From: Clostridia bacterium
GTDB taxonomy: Bacteria > Bacillota > Clostridia > Christensenellales > Borkfalkiaceae
Assembly (NCBI GenBank): GCA_017508105.1
Contig: JAFVZP010000040.1
Location: 1-44,213 of the forward strand
Direction of reading: 5' to 3'
DNA length: 44,213 nucleotides
Shown piece by piece: positions 27,667-35,549 of the stretch. The notes under the pieces were generated by a model. That model saw only the letters and a list, made by a program, of their open reading frames with translations. It was not told where the DNA came from and did no database searches. Within the stretch, counting starts at the first letter, position 1. Every line of letters starts with the position of its first letter. The translations under genes and the position numbers were made by a program.

Positions 27667-28896
27667 TTATTCTTCTTTCTCGTTGATAGCTACCATGCCC
27701 GTATCTTCCCTTTCTTTGGGCTGTAACTGTTGCATTGCAAAAATGCACAGTCCCACGAGCGCCGCAAACATGATAAAGGCAACGAAGGGGAAATCTATCT
27801 TGCTCATGCCGGTATCGTAGAGGTATACCACGATGGCGCGCAACGAACAGTAAATGGTCGCGGCGGATAGGTAAGATTTCTTTTTGAACGCAAAGGCAAA
27901 CGCCACGGCAAATACGTCCGAAAGATAGAAATATCGCTCGTGCATATGCGGCAATACGAAGGGGAGAAGCAGGGTCGCTAAATAGGCAATGAGCAATAAA
28001 TTTTTATCGCTCAATTCATACTTTGCCCGATACAGCGCCGTACAGAAAACCGCGCACACGCCGATGGCGAAGAATACCAACATCTTTCCCAAGTTCTCGT
28101 TGGCGTACCAATGGGGTAAAATCTGATACAAATTGGGGGCGTGCAGCGTGATTGCGGGATACTCACCCACCTGTTTTACGTATGCGCCCAACAAGGCGTC
28201 GAACACGGGCATGCCTGCGATGATTGCGGGCAAAGCGCACAGACAGTAGACGGCAGGCAAAAAGACGAGCGAGAGGGGCTTGAGCTTTCCTTTCAACACC
28301 GCAATGACGACGAGCGGTGCATAAAAAATGGCTTGAATTTTAAAGGAAAAGGCAATTGCGTAAAACACCATGGATAAATTGCCTCTGTCCTTGATGAGGT
28401 AATAAAAGCTCATCACGCAAAAACAGGAAAAGATGGAATCGCACTGCGCCCAAACGGCACTGTTCAAAAATACGTTGGGCAAGAACAAAGTTACGGCGTA
28501 CGCCAACAGCCCCGAAAGGTCGCTTTGGTTGATGCGTCTGACGATGAGCCCTACGTACACAGCCAATACCACGTCAAAGATACAGGACACCATCTTGTAC
28601 GAATGCAGAGATTTCATCGGAATATACGTTAGCAGCGTGATGATGTACTTATACATCGGCGTATAATCGCCCACGGTAGAGGCAAAGCCTTTCAAACCGC
28701 CCGCCGCTTTTATTTCTTCATACCATCCCTTTAAAAAAGTATTGAAATCGCCGGAAACCTGATCGAAATTGGTGATGCGCAGCAAAATGGCAATTGCCAA
28801 AAATCCCAACGCAAACAGCAAAAGCTCGTATTTTTTATATAACTTTACGACTTTTTCACCGCCGTTATGTAACCATTGGCCGAAAGAACTCTTCAT
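27667..28896 (-). CDS. integral membrane glycosyltransferase (GT87/Gpi18 mannosyltransferase-like)
   Basis: This 409-residue protein has about ten membrane helices and the features of COG5542-type mannosyltransferases related to Gpi18/GT-C enzymes: an early extracytoplasmic loop with SGDFNTFLKGWYEEIKAAGG (about 48-67), then DYTPMYKYI and a C-terminal LPHMHERYFYLSDVFAVAF. GT-C enzymes use polyprenyl-phosphate sugars on the outer face of the membrane. The neighbouring GT2 enzyme could supply such a donor. The exact sugar and acceptor are unknown. Its start overlaps the end of the upstream GT2 gene by four bases, so the two are translationally coupled. Confidence 0.85.
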   Translation of the reverse strand: MKSSFGQWLHNGGEKVVKLYKKYELLLFALGFLAIAILLRITNFDQVSGDFNTFLKGWYEEIKAAGGLKGFASTVGDYTPMYKYIITLLTYIPMKSLHSYKMVSCIFDVVLAVYVGLIVRRINQSDLSGLLAYAVTLFLPNVFLNSAVWAQCDSIFSCFCVMSFYYLIKDRGNLSMVFYAIAFSFKIQAIFYAPLVVIAVLKGKLKPLSLVFLPAVYCLCALPAIIAGMPVFDALLGAYVKQVGEYPAITLHAPNLYQILPHWYANENLGKMLVFFAIGVCAVFCTALYRAKYELSDKNLLLIAYLATLLLPFVLPHMHERYFYLSDVFAVAFAFAFKKKSYLSAATIYCSLRAIVVYLYDTGMSKIDFPFVAFIMFAALVGLCIFAMQQLQPKEREDTGMVAINEKEE

Positions 28897-29834
28897 TTTT
28901 CATCCTTCTCCAAGTTATACAGCTCGCTGACGATGAAGTGCGGTCTGTTTCTGATTTCTTTATAAATTTCCGCTAAATACAGGTTCTGCAAGCCCGTATT
29001 GAGCGAAATTAAGCCCACGGCAAAGCCGATGGAAGGGAATAGCCATGCCGTCAAGCCGCCGTAATCCGTGCCCAGCGCCGCCAGTACGGTGAATACGGCA
29101 AATCCGACGAGCGATAAAAAGCACAGCGCCATGCCCAAGAATAAGGGGAAATCCAACAGCTTATTTGTGTTGGGTACAATGCCGTTTTTGGCGAGGTTTA
29201 ACATTCGTTTGAGCGTATACTTTGTTTCGCCCGCCGCCCGCTCGGGTCGGTCAAATTCAATAACCGTCTGTTTAAAGCCTATCCAAGCGGTCTGCGCGCG
29301 CAGCAGACGGGTATGCTCGTTGAGCGAGAGAATAACGTCCACCGCCTTGCGGTCAAACAGCTTAAAGTCGCCGCAGTCCAAGGGCATATTCAAACCGGTC
29401 ATGCCCTTCAAGGTACGGTAGTATAAAAAGGCGGTCAAGCGCTTGAACACCGTTTCGCCCGCGCGCTTTCTATGCCGCGCGTGCACGATTTCATAGCCCT
29501 CTTTCCATTTTTCAATGAGCTGCAACGTCACTTCGGGCGGGTCCTGTAAATCGGCGTCCATGGCGATAACGGCCTTGCCCGAGGCGTACTGTAAGCCGCA
29601 CAAAAGCGCGCTTTGCTGACCGAAGTTTCGGCTGAAAATGACGCCCTTGATGCGGGAATCCTTTTGGCAGTACTCGTTTAAAATTTCCTGTGTTTTGTCC
29701 TGACTGCCGTCGTTGACGATGATAACTTCAAAATCCCCGTCCAAGCCTTCCCATAAGGGCATGGTACGCTCAAAAAAGAGGGGTAATGCCTCTTGCTCGT
29801 TGTAGGCGGGAACGATAAAAGAATATTTAACCAT
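28893..29834 (-). CDS. GT2 glycosyltransferase, GtrB/DPM1-like
   Basis: The 313-residue protein begins with a GT2 domain: FIVPAYNEQEALP (about 6-18), NDGSQDKT near 41, and the metal-binding MDADLQDPPE near 96. RAQTAWIGFKQ and GETKYTLKRML near 200-230 are typical of the undecaprenyl-phosphate or dolichyl-phosphate sugar transferase branch. Two membrane helices follow (about 230-258 and 265-290). Such enzymes load glucose or mannose onto polyprenyl phosphate on the cytoplasmic face. The next gene upstream in the operon is a GtrA protein, whose family is proposed to help flip that product. Confidence 0.92.
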   Translation of the reverse strand: MVKYSFIVPAYNEQEALPLFFERTMPLWEGLDGDFEVIIVNDGSQDKTQEILNEYCQKDSRIKGVIFSRNFGQQSALLCGLQYASGKAVIAMDADLQDPPEVTLQLIEKWKEGYEIVHARHRKRAGETVFKRLTAFLYYRTLKGMTGLNMPLDCGDFKLFDRKAVDVILSLNEHTRLLRAQTAWIGFKQTVIEFDRPERAAGETKYTLKRMLNLAKNGIVPNTNKLLDFPLFLGMALCFLSLVGFAVFTVLAALGTDYGGLTAWLFPSIGFAVGLISLNTGLQNLYLAEIYKEIRNRPHFIVSELYNLEKDEK

Positions 29835-29857
29835 ATTGCTTTTTCCTGAAAAGTAGT

Positions 29858-30334
29858 TTATTTTTCACTCTTTTTAAATAAAATGAGTTTTTTGGATACG
29901 AAATTGTAGATGAGCACCAAGCCGGTCATCAAAATTTTGACGATCCAGGCGTTTATGCCCCATAAGGTGTTGCCGACGTACATACCCAAGACGTGCAAGC
30001 CCAAACCGATGAGGGAGAGAAGGGCAAACACGACAAAGCCATAGGCGGTTTTGCCCTTATCCGTCTGCTCAAACACGAAGAGTACGGAAAGCGCATAGTT
30101 GACCAAAAGTCCCACGGTAAACCCGAGCGCCGTGCCTAAAATATAGACGTAGCCCGTGCCTTTGGCGGTAAAAATGGATAAAAAGTCGGTATAAAGGGCG
30201 GGCTCCAAGATATATTGTACCAACGCCATCACCAGCATATCCACCAAGGTGGCAATTCCGCCGACAATTAAAAATCTGGCAAATTCACCCAAGAAGGGGT
30301 ATTTTGTAAATAAATCGGTAATAAATTTTTTCAT
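29858..30334 (-). CDS. GtrA family membrane protein
   Basis: This 158-residue protein has four membrane helices and the GtrA/DPMS opening FARFLIVGGIATLVDMLVM (about 18-36), with NYALSVLFVF near 83-92 and a basic C-terminus KKLILFKKSEK. GtrA proteins are proposed to move polyprenyl-phosphate sugars across the membrane or to support the partner transferase. It lies between the Wzz-like and GT2 genes with short gaps (32 and 23 bases), consistent with one operon. Confidence 0.9.
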   Translation of the reverse strand: MKKFITDLFTKYPFLGEFARFLIVGGIATLVDMLVMALVQYILEPALYTDFLSIFTAKGTGYVYILGTALGFTVGLLVNYALSVLFVFEQTDKGKTAYGFVVFALLSLIGLGLHVLGMYVGNTLWGINAWIVKILMTGLVLIYNFVSKKLILFKKSEK

Positions 30335-30366
30335 TTGCGGTTCACTTTATAATCGGTTGCGTTAAT

Positions 30367-31566
30367 TTAATAATCTGCTTCATCCGTCGGCTCGCTGCCG
30401 ATTTCACCCTTTCTCTGCATTTTAACAAACTGTACGACGTAAGCCACCAAGAAGGCTACAAACATACAGGCAGCGGTGAGTAAAGCGACTTCCATCCATC
30501 TCAAAGCGCCCACGGTTTCGTTTTCGATGAGCGAGGAGATAATGACGTAATCGGAAATAATAGATTCGGCGTAATCCTCTGCAATGACGTTATATCTGCC
30601 CAAAATTTGGTCAATTTGCGTCGTAATTTCATCAATTCTATCCGCGATATCATCTTCAATATCGGCGGGAGCGGACGCTTGCGACTGTCCCCATTGCGCC
30701 TGCAAGGTGGTCCATTTTGCAACTTCCGGATAATTTAACGCTTGGGTTCTGAAATAGCTTACGGTGGATACGGTATTTTCTTTTTCAACGGCGTACTTAA
30801 CGACGTCCGATTGCAATTCCTGGATAATGGGCTTTAAGTCGTTGAGTTCACGGTTGATGTCCTCAACACGGCTGTTGTTTTCCTTACACAGATAAGCGTA
30901 AAATTCCGAACGGTTGGGGCTGATGAGAATAGAGGTTTCGGTGATAATTACCTTTTGCGTGATGGCGGAAATTTCTTCTAAAATGGAGTCGATGGAAGAA
31001 ATCAGCGTTTCGGCTTGGCGGTAATAGTTCTGTCTTCTCAAATTTTCGAGTGCGGAGTCGCCCGCAACGGTGGAATGAATGGTATACGACGCCGTTATCT
31101 TTTGGGTATACGTATCAGCGTAGTAATCCATAATCGTCTTTAAAATCTGGTAAAAATTCTCTGCCTTTAAATTAGGGATAACCGCCGAATCGAAGGAGCT
31201 TAAAGTAAAATCGTACGTTTGCTTCTTTTCGTCGTTTACAATTTCCAAATGGTCGTTAATTTCTCTGGTCAGCGTCCAAATTTGCGAATCGGTCAAATCC
31301 GAATCGGCAAAGGAATCCTTCAAAAGTTTATGAATATTCTCCTTCATGGTCGACTGAATGATGGGCACGTCGTAAGAGCTGTCGATTTTTGCAATGGTGG
31401 CGTAAAACTCGTCGTGCGTAACGAATACGGCAAGACAGCTTAAAATGCCGCCTATCAGCAAGCCGACAATGAGCGTGCAAACGACAATCGTCTTCCATCC
31501 GACCAGCAATACCTTTCCGAAATCGGCAACGGTATATTCTTTACTCTTTTGATTTTGCTCGGCCAT
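30367..31566 (-). CDS. Wzz-like chain-length/polysaccharide co-polymerase-type membrane protein
   Basis: The protein has the topology of polysaccharide co-polymerases: a short cytoplasmic N-terminus, a helix at about 19-47, a long extracytoplasmic helical region (about 50-350) and a second helix at about 353-377 with a short acidic tail. The N-terminal YTVADFGKVLLVGWKTIV resembles Wzz/YveK-type starts. I do not see the proline-rich motif that usually precedes the second helix, nor a tyrosine-kinase domain, so a general Wzz-like label is safest. The ATG at 31566 is chosen because GGGAGG stands nine bases before it; an in-frame ATG at 31614 lies next to the promoter -10 and has no RBS. First gene of the glycan operon. 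Confidence 0.78.
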   Translation of the reverse strand: MAEQNQKSKEYTVADFGKVLLVGWKTIVVCTLIVGLLIGGILSCLAVFVTHDEFYATIAKIDSSYDVPIIQSTMKENIHKLLKDSFADSDLTDSQIWTLTREINDHLEIVNDEKKQTYDFTLSSFDSAVIPNLKAENFYQILKTIMDYYADTYTQKITASYTIHSTVAGDSALENLRRQNYYRQAETLISSIDSILEEISAITQKVIITETSILISPNRSEFYAYLCKENNSRVEDINRELNDLKPIIQELQSDVVKYAVEKENTVSTVSYFRTQALNYPEVAKWTTLQAQWGQSQASAPADIEDDIADRIDEITTQIDQILGRYNVIAEDYAESIISDYVIISSLIENETVGALRWMEVALLTAACMFVAFLVAYVVQFVKMQRKGEIGSEPTDEADY

Positions 31567-31602
31567 AGAAAATACCTCCCTAGTATAAAAACATACGCTT
31601 AC

Positions 31603-31631
31603 AGTATATCTCAAAAAACGTCTTTCGTCAA
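31603..31631 (-). promoter_or_regulatory. SigA-type promoter of the glycan operon
   Basis: On the minus strand, TTGACG (31626-31631) and TATACT (31603-31608) are 17 bases apart. This also supports the 31566 start of the first gene. Confidence 0.7.
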
Positions 31632-31705
31632 GTATTTCTGAAAAATAATCGCCAAACTCCCGTCTCTTTTGTATAAAAACGCAAAAGGCGGTAATACTTT
31701 AACCA

Positions 31706-31734
31706 TAGCAATCCGTTCCTTTTTTACATATAAT
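31706..31734 (+). promoter_or_regulatory. probable promoter of the mazF-like gene
   Basis: A clear -10 TATAAT (31729-31734) lies 17 bases after TAGCAA (31706-31711), a poor -35. The TATAAT is 44 bases before the ATG. Confidence 0.45.
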
Positions 31735-31777
31735 AAAAAGAGGGCGTATTGCAAAAGAAAAAAAGAGGCTTTATCGT

Positions 31778-32128
31778 ATGAACGTAAAGAGAGGAGAGTT
31801 ATATTACGCCGATTTATCCCCCGTTGTGGGTAGCGAACAGGGGGGTGTGCGTCCCGTACTCGTCGTGCAGAACGACGTGGGCAATAAATATTCCCCCACG
31901 ATTATTGCGGCGGCAATTACCAGTAAGCTGAACAAGGCAAAGCTCCCCACGCACATCGAACTGCCCTCGTCCTTCGGGCTTGCCAAGGACAGCGTCATTT
32001 TATTGGAGCAAATCCGCACCATCGACAAGCGCCGTTTGAAAGAACGTATCGGCGAGCTGCCCGACGATACCATGAGTCTGGTCAACCGAGCCATTCTGAT
32101 ATCGCTGGGATTTATCGGCAATTCTTAA
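31778..32128 (+). CDS. mazF: MazF/EndoA-type endoribonuclease
   Basis: The 116-residue protein has the PemK/MazF fold signature: [20 protein letters not shown] (3-22), [19 protein letters not shown], and [13 protein letters not shown] near 75-87. These match the B. subtilis EndoA branch, ribosome-independent ACA-type mRNA interferases that act in the cytosol. MazF is normally encoded just after its antitoxin. Here the 147 bases between the glycan operon promoter and this ATG contain no plausible antitoxin reading frame, and the following gene encodes a membrane protein. AGAGG lies nine bases before the ATG. The cognate antitoxin must be elsewhere or absent. Confidence 0.93.
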   Translation: MNVKRGELYYADLSPVVGSEQGGVRPVLVVQNDVGNKYSPTIIAAAITSKLNKAKLPTHIELPSSFGLAKDSVILLEQIRTIDKRRLKERIGELPDDTMSLVNRAILISLGFIGNS

Positions 32129-32148
32129 CAATATTTACAAGGCAAAAC

Positions 32149-32182
32149 CGCTTGCGTTTAAAAACGCAAGCGTTCTTTTTTT
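32149..32182 (+). terminator. terminator after the mazF-like gene
   Basis: CGCTTGCG (32149-32156) pairs with CGCAAGCG (32165-32172), extended by T/A pairs towards the loop, and is followed by TTCTTTTTTT. Confidence 0.9.
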
Positions 32183-32183
32183 G

Positions 32184-32212
32184 TTGACCTCGTCGCCTTT
32201 TTGCGGTATAAT
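32184..32212 (+). promoter_or_regulatory. SigA-type promoter of the DUF308 gene
   Basis: TTGACC (32184-32189) and TATAAT (32207-32212) are 17 bases apart, directly after the preceding terminator. Confidence 0.75.
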
Positions 32213-32268
32213 AAAAGCGATCCCGTTGCATATGGAACGCTAAAATTATATTACAGGAGGACTTTTCC

Positions 32269-32883
32269 GTGCAATCCGTCAAAAACCAAAAGCCGTCTAC
32301 CGTCGGCTACATACTCTTTGCCCTCACGTTTATCGCGTTGGGCGTATGCTTCATCGCCTTTTCGCCCCAAGCCGTGGACATCATGTGCTATTTCGTGGGC
32401 GGAGTTACCGTCCTGGCAGGCGCCGTCAACGCCGTACTCACACTCGCCAACAAGAGCCGAGGCGCAGGCTTTTTTATCAAAATTTTACTCTGCATTTTTT
32501 CCATCGCCTGCGGCGTCGCCACCATCGTCAGCAAAGAGCAAGCCTTGGAATACATAGTCTTTGCCGCAGCCTTTCTGCTGATTATCGACTCGTCCTTTAA
32601 GCTGCAAACGGTCATTCGTTGCCGTTCTTTAAAGCTCCCGCTCTGGTGGGCTATCTTTGGGTTAACCGTTGCCTGTTATATCGGTGAGGCCTTTCTAATC
32701 AAGTTCTATGCGCCCTCGTTTGTGCAGGGCATGGTGGGGCTGTTGGGCTTGGTGCTCATCCTGGACGGCGCGCTCAACGCACTCACGCCCATACTGCTCT
32801 CCGCCGTGGAGCGAGAGGCGGCAAAGGCGCGCAATCAAATTAAAATAAAAATTCAACCCGACCAACCGTCGCAAGAAAAATAA
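32269..32883 (+). CDS. DUF308/HdeD-like membrane protein
   Basis: The 204-residue protein has about six membrane helices arranged as three hairpins, with short charged loops and a basic tail KARNQIKIKI. The repeated pattern GVCFIAFSPQAVDIMCYFVGG, LLIIDSSFKLQ and LILDGALNAL is that of DUF308 (HdeD-like) proteins, whose function is mostly unknown. Translation starts at a GTG (32269) placed eight bases after CAGGAGG. The next in-frame ATG lies well inside the protein and would remove conserved helices. Confidence 0.82.
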   Translation: MQSVKNQKPSTVGYILFALTFIALGVCFIAFSPQAVDIMCYFVGGVTVLAGAVNAVLTLANKSRGAGFFIKILLCIFSIACGVATIVSKEQALEYIVFAAAFLLIIDSSFKLQTVIRCRSLKLPLWWAIFGLTVACYIGEAFLIKFYAPSFVQGMVGLLGLVLILDGALNALTPILLSAVEREAAKARNQIKIKIQPDQPSQEK

Positions 32884-32930
32884 ATCCAAACGGTAAAAAA
32901 TAAAAAAATCATAAGTGAGGTAAAAACAGT

Positions 32931-34127
32931 ATGATGACCAATCCCAAAATGCAAGCGTTGGGGGAAAAACGCTCCGTCATTCGTGAAATTTTTGAATACG
33001 CCAAGGTGCGCAAAGCCGAAATCGGCGAACAAAACGTCTTCGACTTTTCCATCGGCAATCCCTCGGTTCCTGCGCCCGACTGCGTGAACGAGGCAATTTG
33101 CCGTATAGTCAAAGAAACGCCCTCCGTCCTTTTGCACGGCTATACCTCTGCGCAGGGCGACGCTTCGGTGCGCAAAACCATTGCCGACTACATCAACGCT
33201 CGCTTCAATACCCGTTTGACGGGCGATAATTTATACATGACCTGCGGCGCGGCGGCTTCGTTGACCATCTCCATTCACGCCCTGGCAAACCCCGGTGAGG
33301 AGTTCATCACCTTCGCCCCTTATTTCACCGAATATAAAGTATTCGTCGAGGGCGCAGGCTGCACGCTCAACGCTCTGCCGTCCGACGAAAAGCTCCTGCC
33401 CGATTTTTCGGCGTTGGAGAAGGCAATTACCGCCAAGACGAGAGGGGTCATCATCAACTCTCCCAACAATCCTTCGGGGGTCGTATACGGCGAACAAACC
33501 ATTCAAAAGCTGGTGGAAATTTTAAACCGCAAGCAAGCCGAGCTGGGTACGGACATCTATCTCATTGCCGACGAACCCTACCGTGAATTGGTATACGATT
33601 GCGAAATCAAAGTGCCCTTTGTCATGAATTATTATGCAAATTCCTTGGTCTGCTATTCCTATTCCAAGTCGCTCTCCCTTCCGGGTGAACGTATCGGCTA
33701 TATCGCCGTCAATCCGGACATGGTAGGCGCAAAATCCGTCTATGCGGCAGTCTGCGGCGCAGGCAGGTCGCTCGGTTACGTGTGCGCTCCCGCGCTCTTA
33801 CAGCGCGTGGTTGCCGCCTGTGTGGATAAGACCGCCGATGTCAGCGTCTACAAGCAAAACCGCGATACCTTCTATCAGGCGCTCACCGCTTACGGCTATG
33901 ACGTCGTCAAGCCCGACGGCGCGTTCTATCTCTTCGTCAAAGCGTTGGAGGAGGACGCTTACGCCTTCTGCGAGCGCGCAAAAAAATACGAGCTTCTGCT
34001 CGTCCCCGGCGACGATTTCGGCACCAAGGGATACGTGCGCATCGCTTACTGCGTTGCGCCCGAAACCATCTCCCGCGCACTGCCCGCCTTTGAAAAATTG
34101 GCGAAAGAATACCAAGCAAAGGTATAA
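32931..34127 (+). CDS. class I/II pyridoxal-phosphate aminotransferase
   Basis: The 398-residue protein is a fold-type I aminotransferase. NSPNNPSGVVY near residue 172 is the substrate and cofactor loop, ADEPYRELVY near 214 holds the aspartate that pairs with the pyridine nitrogen, and SYSKSLSLPGERIGY near 241 contains the Schiff-base lysine. It resembles aspartate/tyrosine-type aminotransferases of the AspC/AspB group, but the substrate cannot be read from sequence. GAGG stands about 13 bases before the first of two ATG codons (MM), so the second is equally possible. An aldo/keto reductase gene follows after five bases. Confidence 0.92.
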   Translation: MMTNPKMQALGEKRSVIREIFEYAKVRKAEIGEQNVFDFSIGNPSVPAPDCVNEAICRIVKETPSVLLHGYTSAQGDASVRKTIADYINARFNTRLTGDNLYMTCGAAASLTISIHALANPGEEFITFAPYFTEYKVFVEGAGCTLNALPSDEKLLPDFSALEKAITAKTRGVIINSPNNPSGVVYGEQTIQKLVEILNRKQAELGTDIYLIADEPYRELVYDCEIKVPFVMNYYANSLVCYSYSKSLSLPGERIGYIAVNPDMVGAKSVYAAVCGAGRSLGYVCAPALLQRVVAACVDKTADVSVYKQNRDTFYQALTAYGYDVVKPDGAFYLFVKALEEDAYAFCERAKKYELLLVPGDDFGTKGYVRIAYCVAPETISRALPAFEKLAKEYQAKV

Positions 34128-34132
34128 TACAT

Positions 34133-35098
34133 ATGCGTTACGCTACCGTTGAGGGCTTACAAAAGCCCGTTTCCCGCATCGTATTGGGCACCTCCTCCAC
34201 CCCCATGCGCCGAGGGGAGAACTGCGACCAAATTTTAGACGCTGCCTTTCAAGGCGGAATCACTACCTTCGATACCGCCCGTGGCTACGGTGAAAGCGAA
34301 AAAATCCTGGGCGATTGGCTCAACCGCCGCGGCTTGGGCAAACAGGTCGTCGTGCAAAGTAAGGGCGCCCTGCACGGACTTTTGGGCAACACGAGGGTAA
34401 AGGAAAAATGCATCCGCGCCGACTTGGAAAAATCTCTTTCGGCGCTCAATATCGACTGCATCGACAGCTATCTTTTGCACCGTGATAACCCCAAAGAGCC
34501 AGTGGGTTGGATGGTGGAGCTGCTCAACGAATTTCACGCTTTGGGCAAGGTCAATCTCTTTGGTGTGTCCAATTGGAGCCATACCCGCATTGAACAGGCA
34601 AACGAATACGCCTACGCCCACAACTTATTGCCGCTCTCTATCTCCCAGCCGCAGTTTTCCTTGGCGGAGGCAGGGCGTTGGACGTGGATAGGCTGTCTGT
34701 CCGTAACGGGCGAAAAAAACCGTGAAGCTCGGGCATGGTATGCTCAAACGCAGTTTCCACTCATGGCGTTTTCGCCCTTAGGCGGCGGGGTTTTATCGGG
34801 CAAGGTCAAGAGCTACGACCTGCCGCATACAAAAAAGCACCTCTCCCTTGCCATGCAGACGACTTTTTGCTCCAAGGACAATATAGAGCGCTTAAAGCGC
34901 TTGGAGAAAATGAGCCAAGAAACGGGGCATGCCCCCGCCGCTTTGGCATTGGCTTGGGCGTTGGCGCAGGATATGAACGTATTCGTCATTTCGGGCGCTT
35001 CCAAGCTACAAAGCCTGCAAACCACGCTGTCCGCATCGGAAATTGCGCTCACCGAGCAACAGCTCCTATACATGAACTTACAGGCGGACACCTACTGA
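34133..35098 (+). CDS. aldo/keto reductase
   Basis: The 321-residue protein is an (alpha/beta)8 NAD(P)H-dependent aldo/keto reductase. The catalytic tetrad is visible: FDTARGYG near residue 43 (Asp and Tyr), QSKGAL near 78 (Lys) and LLHRDN near 118 (His). FSPLGGGVLSGK near 213 and ISGASKLQSLQTTLSA near 288 match the cofactor-binding C-terminal half. The family reduces aldehydes and ketones, and the substrate is unknown. Its close linkage to the aminotransferase suggests co-transcription. Confidence 0.93.
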   Translation: MRYATVEGLQKPVSRIVLGTSSTPMRRGENCDQILDAAFQGGITTFDTARGYGESEKILGDWLNRRGLGKQVVVQSKGALHGLLGNTRVKEKCIRADLEKSLSALNIDCIDSYLLHRDNPKEPVGWMVELLNEFHALGKVNLFGVSNWSHTRIEQANEYAYAHNLLPLSISQPQFSLAEAGRWTWIGCLSVTGEKNREARAWYAQTQFPLMAFSPLGGGVLSGKVKSYDLPHTKKHLSLAMQTTFCSKDNIERLKRLEKMSQETGHAPAALALAWALAQDMNVFVISGASKLQSLQTTLSASEIALTEQQLLYMNLQADTY

Positions 35099-35141
35099 TT
35101 GCAGTGCATTTCAACAGTTCAAACCAAAGGAGATATTTTAC

Positions 35142-35549
35142 ATGAACGTCATCGTATGCTTGGACGATAACAACGGTATGACCTTCAATCACCGCCGTCA
35201 AAGTCGGGATAAAAAGCTTCTTGCCGATATTTTAACCTTACAGCCAAGCAAGCTGTATATCAACTCCTTTTCCAAAAAACTGTTTTCTGCAAGCGGATTG
35301 CCGTATACACTCTGCGAGGATATGCTCTCCGTTGCAAAAAAAGGGGAGTATTGCTTTGTGGAAAATCTTTCTCTAAAGGCGCATATTCCGTCCATTGAAA
35401 AATTAATTATATACCGTTGGAATAGAACCTATCCCTTCGATTTTGCCTTTGATATCCCCGTCCAACAAGCGGGCTTCACCCTGCGCTCGGTCTACGAATT
35501 CGAGGGCAATTCGCACGAAAAAATAACCAGAGAGGTATTTGAAAAATGA
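35142..35549 (+). CDS. conserved small protein of unknown function
   Basis: This 135-residue protein begins MNVIVCLDDNNGMTFNHRRQ and has KKGEYCFVENLSLK near 65-80, EKLIIYRWNRTYPFDF near 87-102 and GNSHEKITREVFEK at the end. I recall similar short clostridial proteins sometimes auto-labelled ribonuclease Z, but the HxHxDH metal motif is missing and that name is not supported. There is no signal peptide or membrane helix. AAAGGAGA lies ten bases before the ATG. Its last four bases overlap the start of the secreted nuclease gene (ATGA), so the two are probably translated together. Confidence 0.8.
   Translation: MNVIVCLDDNNGMTFNHRRQSRDKKLLADILTLQPSKLYINSFSKKLFSASGLPYTLCEDMLSVAKKGEYCFVENLSLKAHIPSIEKLIIYRWNRTYPFDFAFDIPVQQAGFTLRSVYEFEGNSHEKITREVFEK

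Noticed and set aside
31632-31777. Hidden antitoxin gene upstream of the mazF-like gene
   Set aside because: All three plus-strand frames are broken by stops within short distances and none has an RBS plus start.
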